A DNA stretch of 64,000 nucleotides from Staphylococcus sp. KG4-3 (lineage in GTDB: Bacteria > Bacillota > Bacilli > Staphylococcales > Staphylococcaceae), in NCBI RefSeq assembly GCF_033597815.2, contig NZ_CP166245.1:310001-374000 (forward strand), read 5' to 3'. Shown here piece by piece: positions 1 through 8,733 of the stretch (its first letter is position 1; the number at the start of each line of letters is the position of its first letter). The notes beneath the pieces were generated by a model. The model was given only the letters and a program-made list of their open reading frames with translations. It made no database searches and was not told the DNA's origin. The position numbers and the translations under genes were made by a program.

Positions 1-101
1 TCGATACCCTTCTCATTCAAAGGGGTATTTGTAAGCCCTTGTAATCTCCCAGCAATATTCCAATCAGTTTCCCCATGTCTGATAAAACATATCTTCGTCA
101 T
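1..101 (-). CDS. Histidine phosphatase family protein (phosphoglycerate mutase-like), 5' end only
   Basis: The reverse strand from 101 to the window edge reads [15 protein letters not shown] followed by IAGRLQG. This is the N-terminal RHG phosphohistidine motif and the following xxWN...G.LQG segment of the histidine phosphatase (phosphoglycerate mutase-like) superfamily. The start is set by an AGAGG box 9 nt upstream. An ATG at 120 is out of frame. Only 33 residues are present, so substrate (sugar phosphate, cobalamin or other) cannot be assigned. It is transcribed away from nothing visible here; its promoter must lie within about 102-300. Confidence 0.8.
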   Translation of the reverse strand, partial: MTKICFIRHGETDWNIAGRLQGLTNTPLNEKGI

Positions 102-302
102 TATAATCAACCTCTGTCATTGTATAGTCTTTAAAAGTATTTTGGAGTCAAAAATTTAATTTTAACATGTAACGTTTTTCATGAAATATAGTGCGTAAAA
201 AAGTGAGAAACCTACTTTGTGTAATAGGATGCTCACTTTAGTTGTTAATTATATTATTATTTTGGAGAAAATCAACGAAAGAAACATTTTATAATAGATG
301 TA

Positions 303-1553
303 TTAATCTTCTAATATTGTTTCTAGTCTGGCTATCTCAATCGTTGTATCTATATAAACTTGAATACCTTTGGCTATTTGTTGTTCAGTGACAGATTCTT
401 CTGGTGAATGACTAATCCCTTTTTTACAAGGAATAAAAATCATACTCGTGGGACAAATAGGTGCGAAATTCATTGCATCATGGCCTGCACCACTATACAT
501 ATAACGGAAACTATAGTCGGACTTAAGACAACTCAATTCAGTAATTTGAGCCATTTTATGATTGAAACTTCGTGGTTTGTCTTGGCCTAAATCATCTATA
601 TTGTATACTGTTTTGCGTTTTTGAGTAATAGCTTGAATTTGTTGTTTGATTTCTGTAACAACTTGTTCACGTACGGCTAGATCTTTTCCACGAATATCAA
701 TAAGCAAAGTAACTTCTCCTGGAATTGCATTCATCGTATTTGGATATACATTAGCGTAACCAACTGTCGTAACAATGCCTTGGTCATGATAAGCTCGCCC
801 TATAGATTCAATACTTAAAATAATTTCTGACGATGTAGTCAGCGCATCAATTCTCATAGGCATAGGGGTGGAACCAGAATGACTCGTGACACCTTGGATA
901 TTCAACTTAAAACGGTGAGGAGCAGCAATATCTGTGACAATACCAATATCTTTGTTGTTCTTTTCAAGGATTGGACCTTGTTCAATGTGTAGCTCTAAGA
1001 ATGCTTTAATTTGGTTACGTTCAAATAATGCAGCCTTGTCGTGCATATCTTGAGATAAGGGTTCGACGACATCATAAAGTATATTGCCTTCATTGTCTTT
1101 AATATATTTCATATCAGATTTAGTCATCTTACCTGTTAAGTATTTACTTCCTAATGTAGCCTCATTAAATCTTGTTGACTCCTCACAGGCAAAAGCAATA
1201 ACGATGATAGGGTGATCAGTTTCTATTTGATGGGCATTTAAATGTTCAATAACCTCTAAAGCCCCTAATACACCAAGTAATCCGTCATATTGGCCACCGT
1301 CTTTCACAGTATCAATGTGAGAACCTAAAACTACAGGTTTCAAAGATGGATTTTTACCTTCTCTACGTGCAATGACATTTCCGAAAAAATCAAAATATAC
1401 ATCTAATCCAGCTTTTTGGCATAACATAGAAAACTTTAATGCAGCTAACCTCTCTGGATGTGTAAATGCGATACGATTAATACCGCCATTTCGTTCATTT
1501 CGAGCAAAGTTATTAAACGTTTGAAAATTATCTAAAACATTTTGTAAATTCAC
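303..1553 (-). CDS. M20-family zinc hydrolase (N-carbamoyl amino acid hydrolase / ureide amidohydrolase type)
   Basis: A roughly 416-residue M20 aminoacylase-type amidohydrolase that cleaves a C-N bond of a carbamoyl or ureido compound. The metal-binding pattern is present: GSHIDTVKDGGQYDG (His and Asp ligands near residues 79 and 90), ACEESTRFN with the catalytic Glu pair, LELHIEQG, and GAGHDAMNF near the C-terminus. It is related to AllC at 2567 but clearly diverged. An ATG at 1562 sits only 1-2 nt from the AAGGAG box. The GTG at 1553 has a 10-nt spacing, so I prefer it. It is the second gene of a two-gene unit with the alpha/beta hydrolase (19-nt gap to its own start at 1553), divergent from the ureide operon. 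Candidate substrates are ureidoglycolate or an N-carbamoyl amino acid; this is undecided. Confidence 0.85.
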   Translation of the reverse strand: MNLQNVLDNFQTFNNFARNERNGGINRIAFTHPERLAALKFSMLCQKAGLDVYFDFFGNVIARREGKNPSLKPVVLGSHIDTVKDGGQYDGLLGVLGALEVIEHLNAHQIETDHPIIVIAFACEESTRFNEATLGSKYLTGKMTKSDMKYIKDNEGNILYDVVEPLSQDMHDKAALFERNQIKAFLELHIEQGPILEKNNKDIGIVTDIAAPHRFKLNIQGVTSHSGSTPMPMRIDALTTSSEIILSIESIGRAYHDQGIVTTVGYANVYPNTMNAIPGEVTLLIDIRGKDLAVREQVVTEIKQQIQAITQKRKTVYNIDDLGQDKPRSFNHKMAQITELSCLKSDYSFRYMYSGAGHDAMNFAPICPTSMIFIPCKKGISHSPEESVTEQQIAKGIQVYIDTTIEIARLETILED

Positions 1554-1572
1554 TATAAACATTCTCCTTCAA

Positions 1573-2394
1573 TTAAATGAGTTGATTTAAAAAGTGTATG
1601 GCCTTCTTATATAAATTAATGCTAGTTTCATTTACTGTTCTATCAAAGTCATGTTGGTTATCTTCTAAAGTTTCCATATGACAATTTTTCACGTTTTGAT
1701 AGATATATTCACTTTCGCTATATGGCACATCTGGATCATTGATACAATGGACAATGAACGTTGGTGGAAAGTGATTGAGTTGTTGAGGTGAAATATTATA
1801 ATCACTTTGCGTTGAGGTCTGAATGCCTAAATAATCTAGCCATTTAGCTTCTCCACGTGCATGTATATAAATAGGATATCTGGCTTGCATAGGCCCAGAG
1901 GTTAACGGTTGCTGTTGAATCAATTGATTAAGTATCTCAGGAGTGATTTTAGATGATAGTGTTTGGTACTGTGAATTTGGTCTTAAAAATGATGGTACAT
2001 GTACACGGCAATAACCATAAAAATCAACAATGCCATCAACTCGACGATGTGTTGAGACAATCATTGCTAAAAAAGCACCTGCAGAACGACCGAATGTAAA
2101 TAAAGGCAGTGATGGGTACTGTTGTTTAATCGCATCATATTGTAGTAAAGCATCACTAATAATTGTATTAATATTACTTTCAGGTGCGAGACGGTAAGAA
2201 GCTAGAACGAGGTGAAAGTCTTGTGTTAATAAGTCTATGTAATTCTGTGGAAGATCCTCGGGGCTTCCACAGATTAATCCTCCACCATGAAAGTAAGTTA
2301 TAACGCCTTTTGCATGTTTACTTTTTGCTTTAATAACTGTGAAAGGTAAGGTGAATTCATCTTCAGTCATAATTTTAGAATGATATTGAGACAA
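1573..2394 (-). CDS. Alpha/beta hydrolase (esterase-like)
   Basis: About 273 residues with an alpha/beta hydrolase fold. An oxyanion-hole YFHGGG lies near residue 36, a YRLAPE segment typical of hormone-sensitive-lipase-like esterases near 67, the nucleophile elbow GRSAG with Ser near 104, and a late NQHDFDR that supplies the catalytic His. No signal peptide, so cytoplasmic. An ATG at 2403 immediately abuts AGGAGG, too close to be used. A TTG three codons later has 9-nt spacing and is the likelier start. Co-transcribed with the M20 hydrolase downstream and divergent from allC, suggesting a role in ureide or amide use, but the substrate is unknown. Confidence 0.8.
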   Translation of the reverse strand: MSQYHSKIMTEDEFTLPFTVIKAKSKHAKGVITYFHGGGLICGSPEDLPQNYIDLLTQDFHLVLASYRLAPESNINTIISDALLQYDAIKQQYPSLPLFTFGRSAGAFLAMIVSTHRRVDGIVDFYGYCRVHVPSFLRPNSQYQTLSSKITPEILNQLIQQQPLTSGPMQARYPIYIHARGEAKWLDYLGIQTSTQSDYNISPQQLNHFPPTFIVHCINDPDVPYSESEYIYQNVKNCHMETLEDNQHDFDRTVNETSINLYKKAIHFLNQLI

Positions 2395-2519
2395 ACCTAT
2401 CATCCTCCTATATATAAAATTTGCTAACTATAGTATCTCAAAGAAATGTTTAGAAGTATTTGTATAAATCGAATAAAAGTCTTAACCATTATTGTTAGAA
2501 ATGTGAATGATAACTAAAA

Positions 2520-2533
2520 TGTAAACGCTTATA
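2520..2533 (+). promoter_or_regulatory. cre-like CcpA site overlapping a TATAAT box upstream of allC
   Basis: TGTAAACGCTTATA matches the CcpA cre consensus (TGWAANCGNTNWCA) except for T in place of the last C. It overlaps a TATAAT at 2530-2535, about 30 nt before the allC start. No good -35 is seen at normal spacing. If real, it would put ureide catabolism under carbon catabolite control. Inference from consensus only. Confidence 0.45.
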
Positions 2534-2566
2534 ATTGGTTATGAAATGAAAAAGGAGTTGAATTTA

Positions 2567-3799
2567 ATGGACATACGATCTTCTTTTGAATCTTTAGATA
2601 AAAAATTCACCGGTTTTGGTGGATTAAACGGTGGCGGTATTACGCGCTTACTATATTCAGATGAGTGGTCAAATGCTGTACATGAATTAAAACATACATT
2701 AGAAAAAGAAGGATTTGAAGCTAGTTTTGATAGTGTCGGTAATTTAAAAGGACGTATTGAAGGTAGCAAATATCCCGAAGAGACAATTATGTCTGGGTCA
2801 CATATTGATACCGTTGTTGAAGGTGGCCATTTAGATGGTCAGTTTGGTGTATTAGCAGCGTTAGTTGCAATGCAATCATTGAAAGCTGAGCATGGCCAAC
2901 CACTACGTTCACTTGAAGTCTTGGCATTAGCTGAAGAAGAAGGTAGCCGTTTCCCGTATGCGTTTTGGGGAAGCAAAAACTTCTTTAACTTAGCGAAACG
3001 TGAAGATGTGAATGACATTGCTGATGGCGAAGGTATTAATTTTAAAACAGCGATGAATAATGCTGGTTTTGATTATCGCAGTGAAGATAACGATTATAGC
3101 TATATTAAGTCATTTATTGAAGTACATATCGAACAAGGCAAAGTATTGGAAACCGAGAAGAAAGCAATCGGCGTGGTCAATGGCATTGTTGGACAAAAAC
3201 GTTACACGATTAATTTGAAAGGTGAAGCAAACCATGCCGGAACAACACCGATGGGATTAAGAAGAGATGCGGTAGTTGCTTTTAGTAAAATCGCAACAGA
3301 GCTAACTGATAAAGCAAGAGCGATTGGTGACCCATTAGTTATTACTTTTGGTCGTGTTGATCCAGTGCCAAACACAGTGAACGTAGTGCCGGGTGAGGTT
3401 ACTTTTTCAATTGATTGTAGACACATCGATCAAGAAGCATTAAATGATTTTGCGAAAACGATCGATGATTGCATCAAAACGGTATCAGAACAAGAAGGTG
3501 TCGAATATGACATTAACTTGTGGATGGACGAGGCACCGACCATGATGGATGAGAGCTTAGTCAAAGTAGTAGAACAAGCTGCTGAACAAGTAGTTGGTTC
3601 TAATGATAGTAAGATGATGCCATCAGGCGCAGGCCATGATTCTCAAATCTTTGCTAAATACATACCGACCGCAATGTTGTTTGTCCCATCTATTAATGGT
3701 GTGAGTCACAATGTTTCAGAAGAGACCGATATTGAAGATTTGGTTAAAGGTATAGAGGTGCTTAAACAAGTATTATATCAACTTGCTTATAAAGAATAA
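2567..3799 (+). CDS. allC: Allantoate amidohydrolase AllC
   Basis: A 410-residue M20 amidohydrolase that hydrolyses allantoate to (S)-ureidoglycine, CO2 and ammonia. It has the typical AllC opening GGITRLLYS, then GSHIDTVVEGGHLDGQFG (metal His79 and Asp90), ALAEEEGSRF (catalytic Glu region, 123-125), FIEVHIEQG (His187) and GAGHDSQIF. Length equals that of E. coli AllC (about 411). An in-frame ATG at 2546 exists, but the AAAGGAG at 2551-2557 lies inside that extension and is 9 nt from the ATG at 2567, so 2567 is chosen. First gene of the ureide operon; allE follows after 110 bp. Confidence 0.9.
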   Translation: MDIRSSFESLDKKFTGFGGLNGGGITRLLYSDEWSNAVHELKHTLEKEGFEASFDSVGNLKGRIEGSKYPEETIMSGSHIDTVVEGGHLDGQFGVLAALVAMQSLKAEHGQPLRSLEVLALAEEEGSRFPYAFWGSKNFFNLAKREDVNDIADGEGINFKTAMNNAGFDYRSEDNDYSYIKSFIEVHIEQGKVLETEKKAIGVVNGIVGQKRYTINLKGEANHAGTTPMGLRRDAVVAFSKIATELTDKARAIGDPLVITFGRVDPVPNTVNVVPGEVTFSIDCRHIDQEALNDFAKTIDDCIKTVSEQEGVEYDINLWMDEAPTMMDESLVKVVEQAAEQVVGSNDSKMMPSGAGHDSQIFAKYIPTAMLFVPSINGVSHNVSEETDIEDLVKGIEVLKQVLYQLAYKE

Positions 3800-3909
3800 G
3801 TATTAAATAAGCACTGATTAAAACAGCTAAATAATAATTGTTCAGCAATTTTAACAAGAAAATGATTATAAAATAAAAATTACAAAAAGAGAAAAGGAGT
3901 AATGTTTTT

Positions 3910-4698
3910 ATGGGTTATTTAAACCACAATCAAGGCTATAGAGAAGGTTTATTAGAAACACGTTCAGTAATTAAAAAGGATAATTATGCAGTAATTACGC
4001 CAGACGGCTTAGTTAATAATGTAGTACCAGGCTTCGAAGATTGTGATGTAACAATCATGGGCTCTCCAAGGTTAGGTGCTCGTTTTGTAGATTATTTAGT
4101 TACTTTGAAAAATCAAGGCGGTAACAAACAAGGCTTTGGAGGTAACGGTGTACAAACATTTATCTATGTTGAATACGGTAACATTAACGCATATGCAGAT
4201 GATAAAAAGTATGAGTTAAACGCAGGCGGTTATTTATATGTTCCAGCTCATCAAGTTATGACATTTGAAAACAGTAATCAAAATAATGATAGTAGAGTAT
4301 TTTTATATAAAAAACGTTACCAGCCATTAGAAGGGTACACACCAGAAGTAGTTACTGGAAACGTTAATGATATGGTGCAAGAACCATATGAAGGTATGGA
4401 AGAAGTTAAAATTTTAGATCTTTTACCAAAAGAACTTGCATATGATATGAATATTCATATTTTATCATTTAAACCTGGTGCGTCTCATGGCTATATCGAA
4501 ACACATGTACAAGAACATGGTGCTTATATCTTAAGTGGACGTGGCATGTACAACTTAGATAATGAATGGATGCCAGTTGATAAAGGAGATTATATCTTTA
4601 TGGGTGCCTATGCACCTCAAGCGACATATGCAGTAGGTTTAGATGAACCATTTGCATATATATATTCAAAAGATGCTAATAGAGATATTGAAATTTAA
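3910..4698 (+). CDS. allE: (S)-ureidoglycine aminohydrolase AllE
   Basis: A 262-residue bicupin protein, the same length as E. coli AllE (261). It converts (S)-ureidoglycine to (S)-ureidoglycolate plus ammonia, preserving the stereocentre and competing with spontaneous decay. The opening [19 protein letters not shown] and the second cupin with [20 protein letters not shown] (Mn-binding His/Glu set) are characteristic. AAAAGGAG at 3892-3899 precedes the ATG by 10 nt. An ATG at 3902 is out of frame. It sits between allC and allD, matching the reaction order. Product feeds the dehydrogenases; its substrate is also that of PucG (13310-14521). Confidence 0.92.
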   Translation: MGYLNHNQGYREGLLETRSVIKKDNYAVITPDGLVNNVVPGFEDCDVTIMGSPRLGARFVDYLVTLKNQGGNKQGFGGNGVQTFIYVEYGNINAYADDKKYELNAGGYLYVPAHQVMTFENSNQNNDSRVFLYKKRYQPLEGYTPEVVTGNVNDMVQEPYEGMEEVKILDLLPKELAYDMNIHILSFKPGASHGYIETHVQEHGAYILSGRGMYNLDNEWMPVDKGDYIFMGAYAPQATYAVGLDEPFAYIYSKDANRDIEI

Positions 4699-4713
4699 GG
4701 AAGGTTGTTAACG

Positions 4714-5745
4714 ATGGAAGAAGAGACGTTAGTATACGTTGAAAGAGACAAATTACGTGAACTGTTCAAGATAAAATTGACGCAAGCTGGCCTTCCTGAA
4801 GTACAAGCGGATAAAACGGCTGACCTTATGATATTTGCTGATGAGCGTGGCATTCACTCTCATGGTTCCGTGCGTATGCAATATTATGCAGAACGTATTT
4901 CAAAGCAAGGTTATAATTTAGAACCTTGTTTTGAATTTACGCAAAATGGACCTTCAGCTGGAACATATTTTGGAGATAATGCAGTAGGACATTATGTTGC
5001 GTATCAAGCGATGGAGGAAGCTATTACCATGGCTGAGAATAGCGGTATTGGTATGGTAGGCGTCAAAGAAATGGGGCATAGTGGCGCTATTGGTTATTTT
5101 GCAGAACAAGCTGCAAAACGAGGAATGGTAGCTATTACAGTATGTCAATCAGATCCAATGGTTGTACCATACGGAGGTACGAAGCCATACTTCGGCACGA
5201 ACCCTATTGCGTTTGCTGCGCCACGACAATCGGGCGAACCTATTTTATTTGATATGGCAACAACAGTGCAAGCGTGGGGAAAAATCTTGGATGCGCGTTC
5301 CAAACATAAATCAATCCCAGATACATGGGCAGTGGACAATCAAGGAGAACCGACAACCGATCCGTTCGAAGTGGCGGCATTATTGCCAGTCGCAGGGCCT
5401 AAAGGATACGGGCTGATGATGATGGTTGATATCTTAGCAGGCAGCCTCCTAGGATTGCCATTCGGTCAACACGTCACTTCAATGTACAAGGATTTAAGTC
5501 AGTACCGCAGGTTAGGCCAGTTTCATATCGTAATAAACCCAGCTTATTTTGGAGATAAAACATTATTTTTAGAAAAGGTCTCTGAAATGGTTGATGAGTT
5601 ACATGATATCAAACCAGCACAAGGATTTGAACAAGTCTACTACCCTGGAGAAATCCAGGAAACAGTAAAGCATCGTTATGCTAAAAGTGGTATTCCAGTC
5701 GCTAAAAGTATTTATGACTATTTAGTATCAGAGCAACTGTATTAA
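4714..5745 (+). CDS. allD: Ureidoglycolate dehydrogenase AllD, copy 1
   Basis: A 343-residue NAD(P)-dependent oxidoreductase of the malate/L-lactate dehydrogenase-2 family (AllD type) that oxidises (S)-ureidoglycolate to oxalurate. Conserved features are RGIHSHG (His50), GHSGAIGYF (His122), PYFGTNPIAFAAP and FDMATTVQAWGK, with GPKGYGLMMMVDIL near the C-terminal third. AAGGAAGG at 4697-4704 is 9 nt from the ATG at 4714. An upstream in-frame TTG at 4705 overlaps the ribosome site and is rejected. It lies 15 nt after allE. A second AllD follows at 5907. This copy is shorter at the C-terminus (ends LVSEQLY) and has a longer N-terminus. All family catalytic residues are kept, so it is probably active. 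Confidence 0.9.
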   Translation: MEEETLVYVERDKLRELFKIKLTQAGLPEVQADKTADLMIFADERGIHSHGSVRMQYYAERISKQGYNLEPCFEFTQNGPSAGTYFGDNAVGHYVAYQAMEEAITMAENSGIGMVGVKEMGHSGAIGYFAEQAAKRGMVAITVCQSDPMVVPYGGTKPYFGTNPIAFAAPRQSGEPILFDMATTVQAWGKILDARSKHKSIPDTWAVDNQGEPTTDPFEVAALLPVAGPKGYGLMMMVDILAGSLLGLPFGQHVTSMYKDLSQYRRLGQFHIVINPAYFGDKTLFLEKVSEMVDELHDIKPAQGFEQVYYPGEIQETVKHRYAKSGIPVAKSIYDYLVSEQLY

Positions 5746-5753
5746 ATAAAACT

Positions 5754-5838
5754 AAAGGAAGTGAAACGGGAACGTTATGAAATGTATGATAGTGTACATT
5801 TAAAGATCAAGCTTACTCTCCCAAGTAGCTTCCTTTTT
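5754..5838 (+). other. Long structured hairpin between the two allD genes (attenuator or terminator candidate)
   Basis: AAAGGAAG (5754-5761) pairs with CTTCCTTT (5829-5836). After a symmetric 6x6 internal loop, GGGA (5768-5771) pairs with TCCC (5819-5822), and an inner hairpin pairs AAATGTA (5780-5786) with TACATTT (5795-5801). A short T-run overlaps the outer arm. This fills the 161-bp gap between the paralogues. It may terminate, attenuate or act as a processing signal; a start-independent terminator is possible but the T-run is only 5 nt. Confidence 0.6.
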
Positions 5839-5906
5839 AATGCGATAAATAGACTGAACGCAGATAAAACATAGTGGAATTGACTATAAAGTAAGGAGGT
5901 TTTCGC

Positions 5907-6956
5907 ATGCGTGTATCGAAAGAACAATTGCTTGAACTCATGAAAAATAAATTAGTAAAAGCAGGATTAAACGAAAGTGCGGCACAAGATGTTGCCGATG
6001 TATTGACATTTGCAGATCACAGAGGTATCCATTCTCATGGTGCTGTCAGAGTCGAGTATTATGCAGAACGTATTGCTAAAGGTGGTATAACAGCCAATCC
6101 AAACTATCAATTTGAACAAACAGGTCCTTCAGCTGCAGTCTTTGAAGGAGATAATGGTCCAGGTCACCAAGCTGCGAAACAAGCAATGGAAAAAGCTATT
6201 GCAATGGCTAAGAAGAGCGGTGTTGCAGTTGTTGGTATGAAGCACATTTCTCATAGTGGAGCACTTGGTTACTTCGTCGAAATGGCTGCAAAAGAGAATA
6301 TGGTTGGTATTAGTATGTGTCAATCAGATCCAATGGTAGTGCCGTTTGGTGGTACAGAACCTTACTTTGGAACCAATCCGATTGCGTTTAGTGCGCCATC
6401 GAATGACGACCGTATTATTACATTTGATATGGCAACGACAGTGCAAGCATGGGGGAAAGTTCTTGATGCAAGAGCGAAACATTTATCTATTCCAGATACA
6501 TGGGCAGTTAATGCACAAGGGGAACCGACTACTGACGCTAGAGATGTACATGCACTCGTTCCAGTAGCTGGACCAAAAGGTTATGGCTTAATGATGATGG
6601 TCGATATCCTATCTGGTAGTTTATTAGGTATCCCCCATGGTGTACACGTATCATCAATGTATAAAGATTTAACCAAAGGACGAGATTTAGGACAATTGCA
6701 TATTGTAATAAATCCGGCGTTTTTCACTGACTTAGAACAGTTTAAGACACGCATTTCAACTATGTTAGATGAGCTTAAAGCACAACCTGCTGCGGAAGGA
6801 TATGGTGAAATTTTCTATCCTGGTGAACGTGGACGTATGCGCAGTGAAAAATATGACGAAAATGGTATAGAAATTGTTGATGACATCTATGAATACTTAA
6901 TTTCGGATGATGTACATTATGATCGTTACCACGGAAAAAATAGATTCGCAGAATAA
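5907..6956 (+). CDS. allD: Ureidoglycolate dehydrogenase AllD, copy 2
   Basis: A 349-residue malate/L-lactate dehydrogenase-2 family enzyme, exactly the usual AllD length. It has HRGIHSHG with Ser43 and His44 and MKHISHSGALGY with His116, the positions reported for E. coli AllD catalytic residues. It also has EPYFGTNPIAF, FDMATTVQAWGK and a long C-terminal tail (HYDRYHGKNRFAE). TAAGGAGG at 5892-5899 precedes the ATG by about 7 nt. It converts (S)-ureidoglycolate to oxalurate with NAD+. FdrA starts 15 nt downstream, so it is tied to the carbamoyltransferase genes. This copy looks like the canonical one; copy 1 may be specialised. Confidence 0.92.
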   Translation: MRVSKEQLLELMKNKLVKAGLNESAAQDVADVLTFADHRGIHSHGAVRVEYYAERIAKGGITANPNYQFEQTGPSAAVFEGDNGPGHQAAKQAMEKAIAMAKKSGVAVVGMKHISHSGALGYFVEMAAKENMVGISMCQSDPMVVPFGGTEPYFGTNPIAFSAPSNDDRIITFDMATTVQAWGKVLDARAKHLSIPDTWAVNAQGEPTTDARDVHALVPVAGPKGYGLMMMVDILSGSLLGIPHGVHVSSMYKDLTKGRDLGQLHIVINPAFFTDLEQFKTRISTMLDELKAQPAAEGYGEIFYPGERGRMRSEKYDENGIEIVDDIYEYLISDDVHYDRYHGKNRFAE

Positions 6957-6971
6957 TAATGGAGGCATAAG

Positions 6972-8732
6972 ATGTTATACACAATAATTAAAGAAAATAC
7001 GTATCAAGATTCAATTGTATTAATGCTACTATCAAATAAATTGTCTGCTATTGAAGGTGTTAATAAAGTATCTATTATGATGGGGACGCCTGCTAATAAA
7101 GATATATTCAAATCATCTGGCTTAGGTACACCTGAGTTAGAAGAAGCAAAACCAAACGACATTGTCATCGTTGTTGATACTGATGATAAAGACAAGGTTG
7201 AAGAAGTTGACCAAGAAGTAGAAGCAGAATTAAAAGGTAAAAATGAAAGTGACGATAAATCACAAAAACAAGATGAAGCTTCAAACTGGAAGCGCGCGTT
7301 AGAATTATCTAACAATCCTAATCTTGCGTTAATCTCTATCCCTGGACAATATGCAGCTATGGAAGCAGAAAATGCTTTGAATCACAATTTAAATGTCTTT
7401 ATGTTCAGTGACAATGTTGCTAAAGAAGATGAAGTACGTCTGAAAAAAATCGCCCATGATAAAGGATTACTAGTTATGGGACCAGACTGTGGTACAGGAA
7501 TTATTCATGGCTTGCCACTGGCGTTTACTAATACAGTCAATCAAGGTGATATTGGCGTCGTAGGTGCGTCAGGTACAGGTATTCAAGAAGTGACAACGAT
7601 TATCGATAGAGAGGGTAAAGGTGTAACGAATGCATTAGGTACAGGCGGACGTGATTTATCAACTGAAGTTGGTGCAATCACAATGTTAGATAGCATAAAA
7701 GCTTTGAATTCAGATCCAAAAGTTAAAGTGATTACTGTTATTTCTAAGCCACCAGCTAAAGAAGTAGAAGAAAAAGTGTTGAATTTATTGCGTAATATTG
7801 ATAAACCAGTCGTTACTTTATTCTTAGGTTCAAAGCCTACGTATACTGAAGAAAACATTTATCATGCTTATACATTGGAAGAGGCTGCTCGTATTTCTGT
7901 TCAACTTTCAAATGATGAAACACCACAATTTAAACCACATGTGAAAGAGAATATTTCGGTGATTTTAAATGCACAACAAAATGGTATCAAGGGGTATTAC
8001 TCTGGAGGTACTTTAGCATCCGAAGCAGCAATGCTAGTTAAAGATACATTAGGTGATGATTCAACAGATGCACCACCAGAAGGTTACTCATACAAAGGCG
8101 GAAATCATGAAATTATTGATTTAGGCGATGATATCTATACTCAAGGTAGGCCACATCCTATGATTGACCCATCAAAACGTATTGAAATGTTAGAAACATC
8201 ATCAGCAGATCCATCAACTGCAGTCATTATGTTAGATAATGTCATTGGTTATGGTAGTCATGATGATATGGCAAATGAATTAGCTCCGACAATTAAAAAC
8301 ATTCTTCAAAAAGTAAAAGAAGAAGGACGCTCTTTAGCAGTGTTAGCAACTGTAGTTGGAACAGAGCATGATCATCAAGATTATCACGCACAAATCAACA
8401 CTTTAAAAGCAGCTGGAGCTGTAGTATGTGAAACAAATGATCAAATGGTACGTACTGCGTTAAACATTATTGGTAGTAATGTGGCACAACCAAACCGTGA
8501 AATAAAATCTTTTGAAGTAGAGAAAGTAGATTTAACTGTTGATGAGAAAGTGATGAATTTAATCAATATGACACCTAGCGTAATTAATATTGGATTACAA
8601 AGTTTTACATCAGCGATTCAAGATGGCGGCGCAGAAGTTGTACAGTTTAATTGGCGTCCAATTGCTGGAGGAGATGAAAAACTAATGAAAGTACTCCAAT
8701 ATTTAAATAATTTCGAAGGAGAGACGGTATAA
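6972..8732 (+). CDS. fdrA: FdrA-family subunit of oxamate carbamoyltransferase (AllF)
   Basis: A 586-residue FdrA-family protein, related to the succinyl-CoA synthetase alpha/beta fold. In E. coli fdrA-ylbE-ylbF (allFGH) together encode oxamic transcarbamylase, which phosphorolyses oxalurate to oxamate and carbamoyl phosphate. Seen here: MGTPANKDIFKSSGL near residue 37, MGPDCGTGIIHG, VGASGTGIQEVTTII, and a C-terminal LDNVIGYGSH. Residues about 75-105 form a charged, low-complexity insert rich in D, E and K. GGAGG at 6961-6965 is 6 nt from the ATG. The next gene begins 1 nt after the stop, so translation is probably coupled. Confidence 0.9.
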   Translation: MLYTIIKENTYQDSIVLMLLSNKLSAIEGVNKVSIMMGTPANKDIFKSSGLGTPELEEAKPNDIVIVVDTDDKDKVEEVDQEVEAELKGKNESDDKSQKQDEASNWKRALELSNNPNLALISIPGQYAAMEAENALNHNLNVFMFSDNVAKEDEVRLKKIAHDKGLLVMGPDCGTGIIHGLPLAFTNTVNQGDIGVVGASGTGIQEVTTIIDREGKGVTNALGTGGRDLSTEVGAITMLDSIKALNSDPKVKVITVISKPPAKEVEEKVLNLLRNIDKPVVTLFLGSKPTYTEENIYHAYTLEEAARISVQLSNDETPQFKPHVKENISVILNAQQNGIKGYYSGGTLASEAAMLVKDTLGDDSTDAPPEGYSYKGGNHEIIDLGDDIYTQGRPHPMIDPSKRIEMLETSSADPSTAVIMLDNVIGYGSHDDMANELAPTIKNILQKVKEEGRSLAVLATVVGTEHDHQDYHAQINTLKAAGAVVCETNDQMVRTALNIIGSNVAQPNREIKSFEVEKVDLTVDEKVMNLINMTPSVINIGLQSFTSAIQDGGAEVVQFNWRPIAGGDEKLMKVLQYLNNFEGETV

Positions 8733-8733
8733 C

